The translations under genes were made by a program, and so were the position numbers. Shown here in pieces: positions 63,336 through 63,482 of a stretch of DNA of 63,482 nucleotides. Below the pieces are notes generated by a model. That model was not told the DNA's origin, made no database searches, and was given only the letters and a program-made list of their open reading frames with translations. Location of the stretch: positions 1-63,482 of the forward strand of contig JAYRGW010000018.1 in NCBI GenBank assembly GCA_041907665.1. The letters run 5' to 3'. The DNA is from JAAYUD01 sp041907665 (GTDB lineage: Bacteria > Bacteroidota > Bacteroidia > Bacteroidales > Bacteroidaceae). Positions within the stretch are counted from its first letter, which is position 1. The number at the start of each line of letters is the position of its first letter.

Positions 63336-63482
63336 AAGAAGTTGTTTTTAATCTAATGGATATTTTCCTTAGTAGCGGTTCTTAGGGAAGTCCTAAGCGG
63401 AGAGTCCAGAGAGAGGGGCACGCTCTGGTCAGGGGTCTTGGGGGCAGATGCCACCGAGTGGAGGGTGCAGGGAGAGAGTCAC
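63336..63482 (-). promoter_or_regulatory. Possible oriT region upstream of the mob gene
   Basis: The 147 bp between the relaxase start and the window edge hold two hairpins: CTTAGG/CCTAAG (63381-63386, 63392-63397, 5-nt loop) and CCAGAG/CTCTGG (63406-63411, 63423-63428). Relaxase genes of this type usually have oriT just upstream, and inverted repeats near the nick are common. The nick site itself is not identified and the region is cut by the window edge. Confidence 0.45.

Overview
The window reads as chromosomal DNA of a Bacteroidales bacterium, most likely the genus Bacteroides or a close relative. Evidence: promoters of the Bacteroidetes type (TTTG, 19-21 nt, TAnnTTTG), the gene order ftsX-DUF3098-uppP-truB-queA-folK, a long-form IspG, a fused SecDF, and a KorA that carries its gamma domain at the N-terminus. 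No database was searched; every name rests on motifs, length and context.

Layout. 1-203: right end of an IS982-family insertion sequence, cut by the window edge. 632-1510: membrane-anchored winged-helix regulator. 1750-8415 (minus): metK behind a probable SAM-II-class riboswitch, then the block folK, queA, truB, uppP, DUF3098, ftsX and a methyltransferase. 8509-13064 (minus): topA, a Nudix hydrolase, aminopeptidase P. 13294-18268 (plus): rpoN, a PAP2-like membrane protein, gcvH, purE, ispG. 18269-18956: gene-free stretch full of palindromic repeats. 18957-24508: pckA, upp, korB/korA. 24775-24846: tRNA-Arg(CCT). 24930-32919 (minus): secDF, M3 peptidase, EEP-family protein and two rhomboids. 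33134-42118: HU, argS, miaB, a prolyl oligopeptidase, metG. 42156-50129: eight-gene glycan locus (methyltransferase, flippase, six glycosyltransferase-type enzymes). 50109-53460: Sir2, two FKBP isomerases, an Lrp/AsnC regulator, a DUF4491 protein. 53542-53615: tRNA-Met(CAT).

From the tRNA-Met to the window end the content becomes accessory: hsdR-hsdM-hsdS, a second hsdS cassette in inverse orientation, a tyrosine recombinase, and a MobV-type relaxase with a possible oriT. The most notable system is here. Two pairs of near-perfect inverted repeats, each encoding the conserved HYEN(M/L)P peptide in the same frame, bracket the target-recognition domains of the two hsdS copies. A 13-bp palindrome encodes the shared C-terminus of both genes, which overlap tail to tail. 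With the recombinase next door this is an invertible hsdS 'shufflon' able to make four specificity subunits, hence four methylation patterns.

Other points of interest: the metK riboswitch candidate; three promoters (tRNA-Arg, metG, pepP) that share the spacer as well as the -33/-7 boxes; an A-B-A'-B' pairing pattern in the hsdR leader; and the glycan locus, whose content (flippase, no polymerase) fits a general protein O-glycosylation locus.
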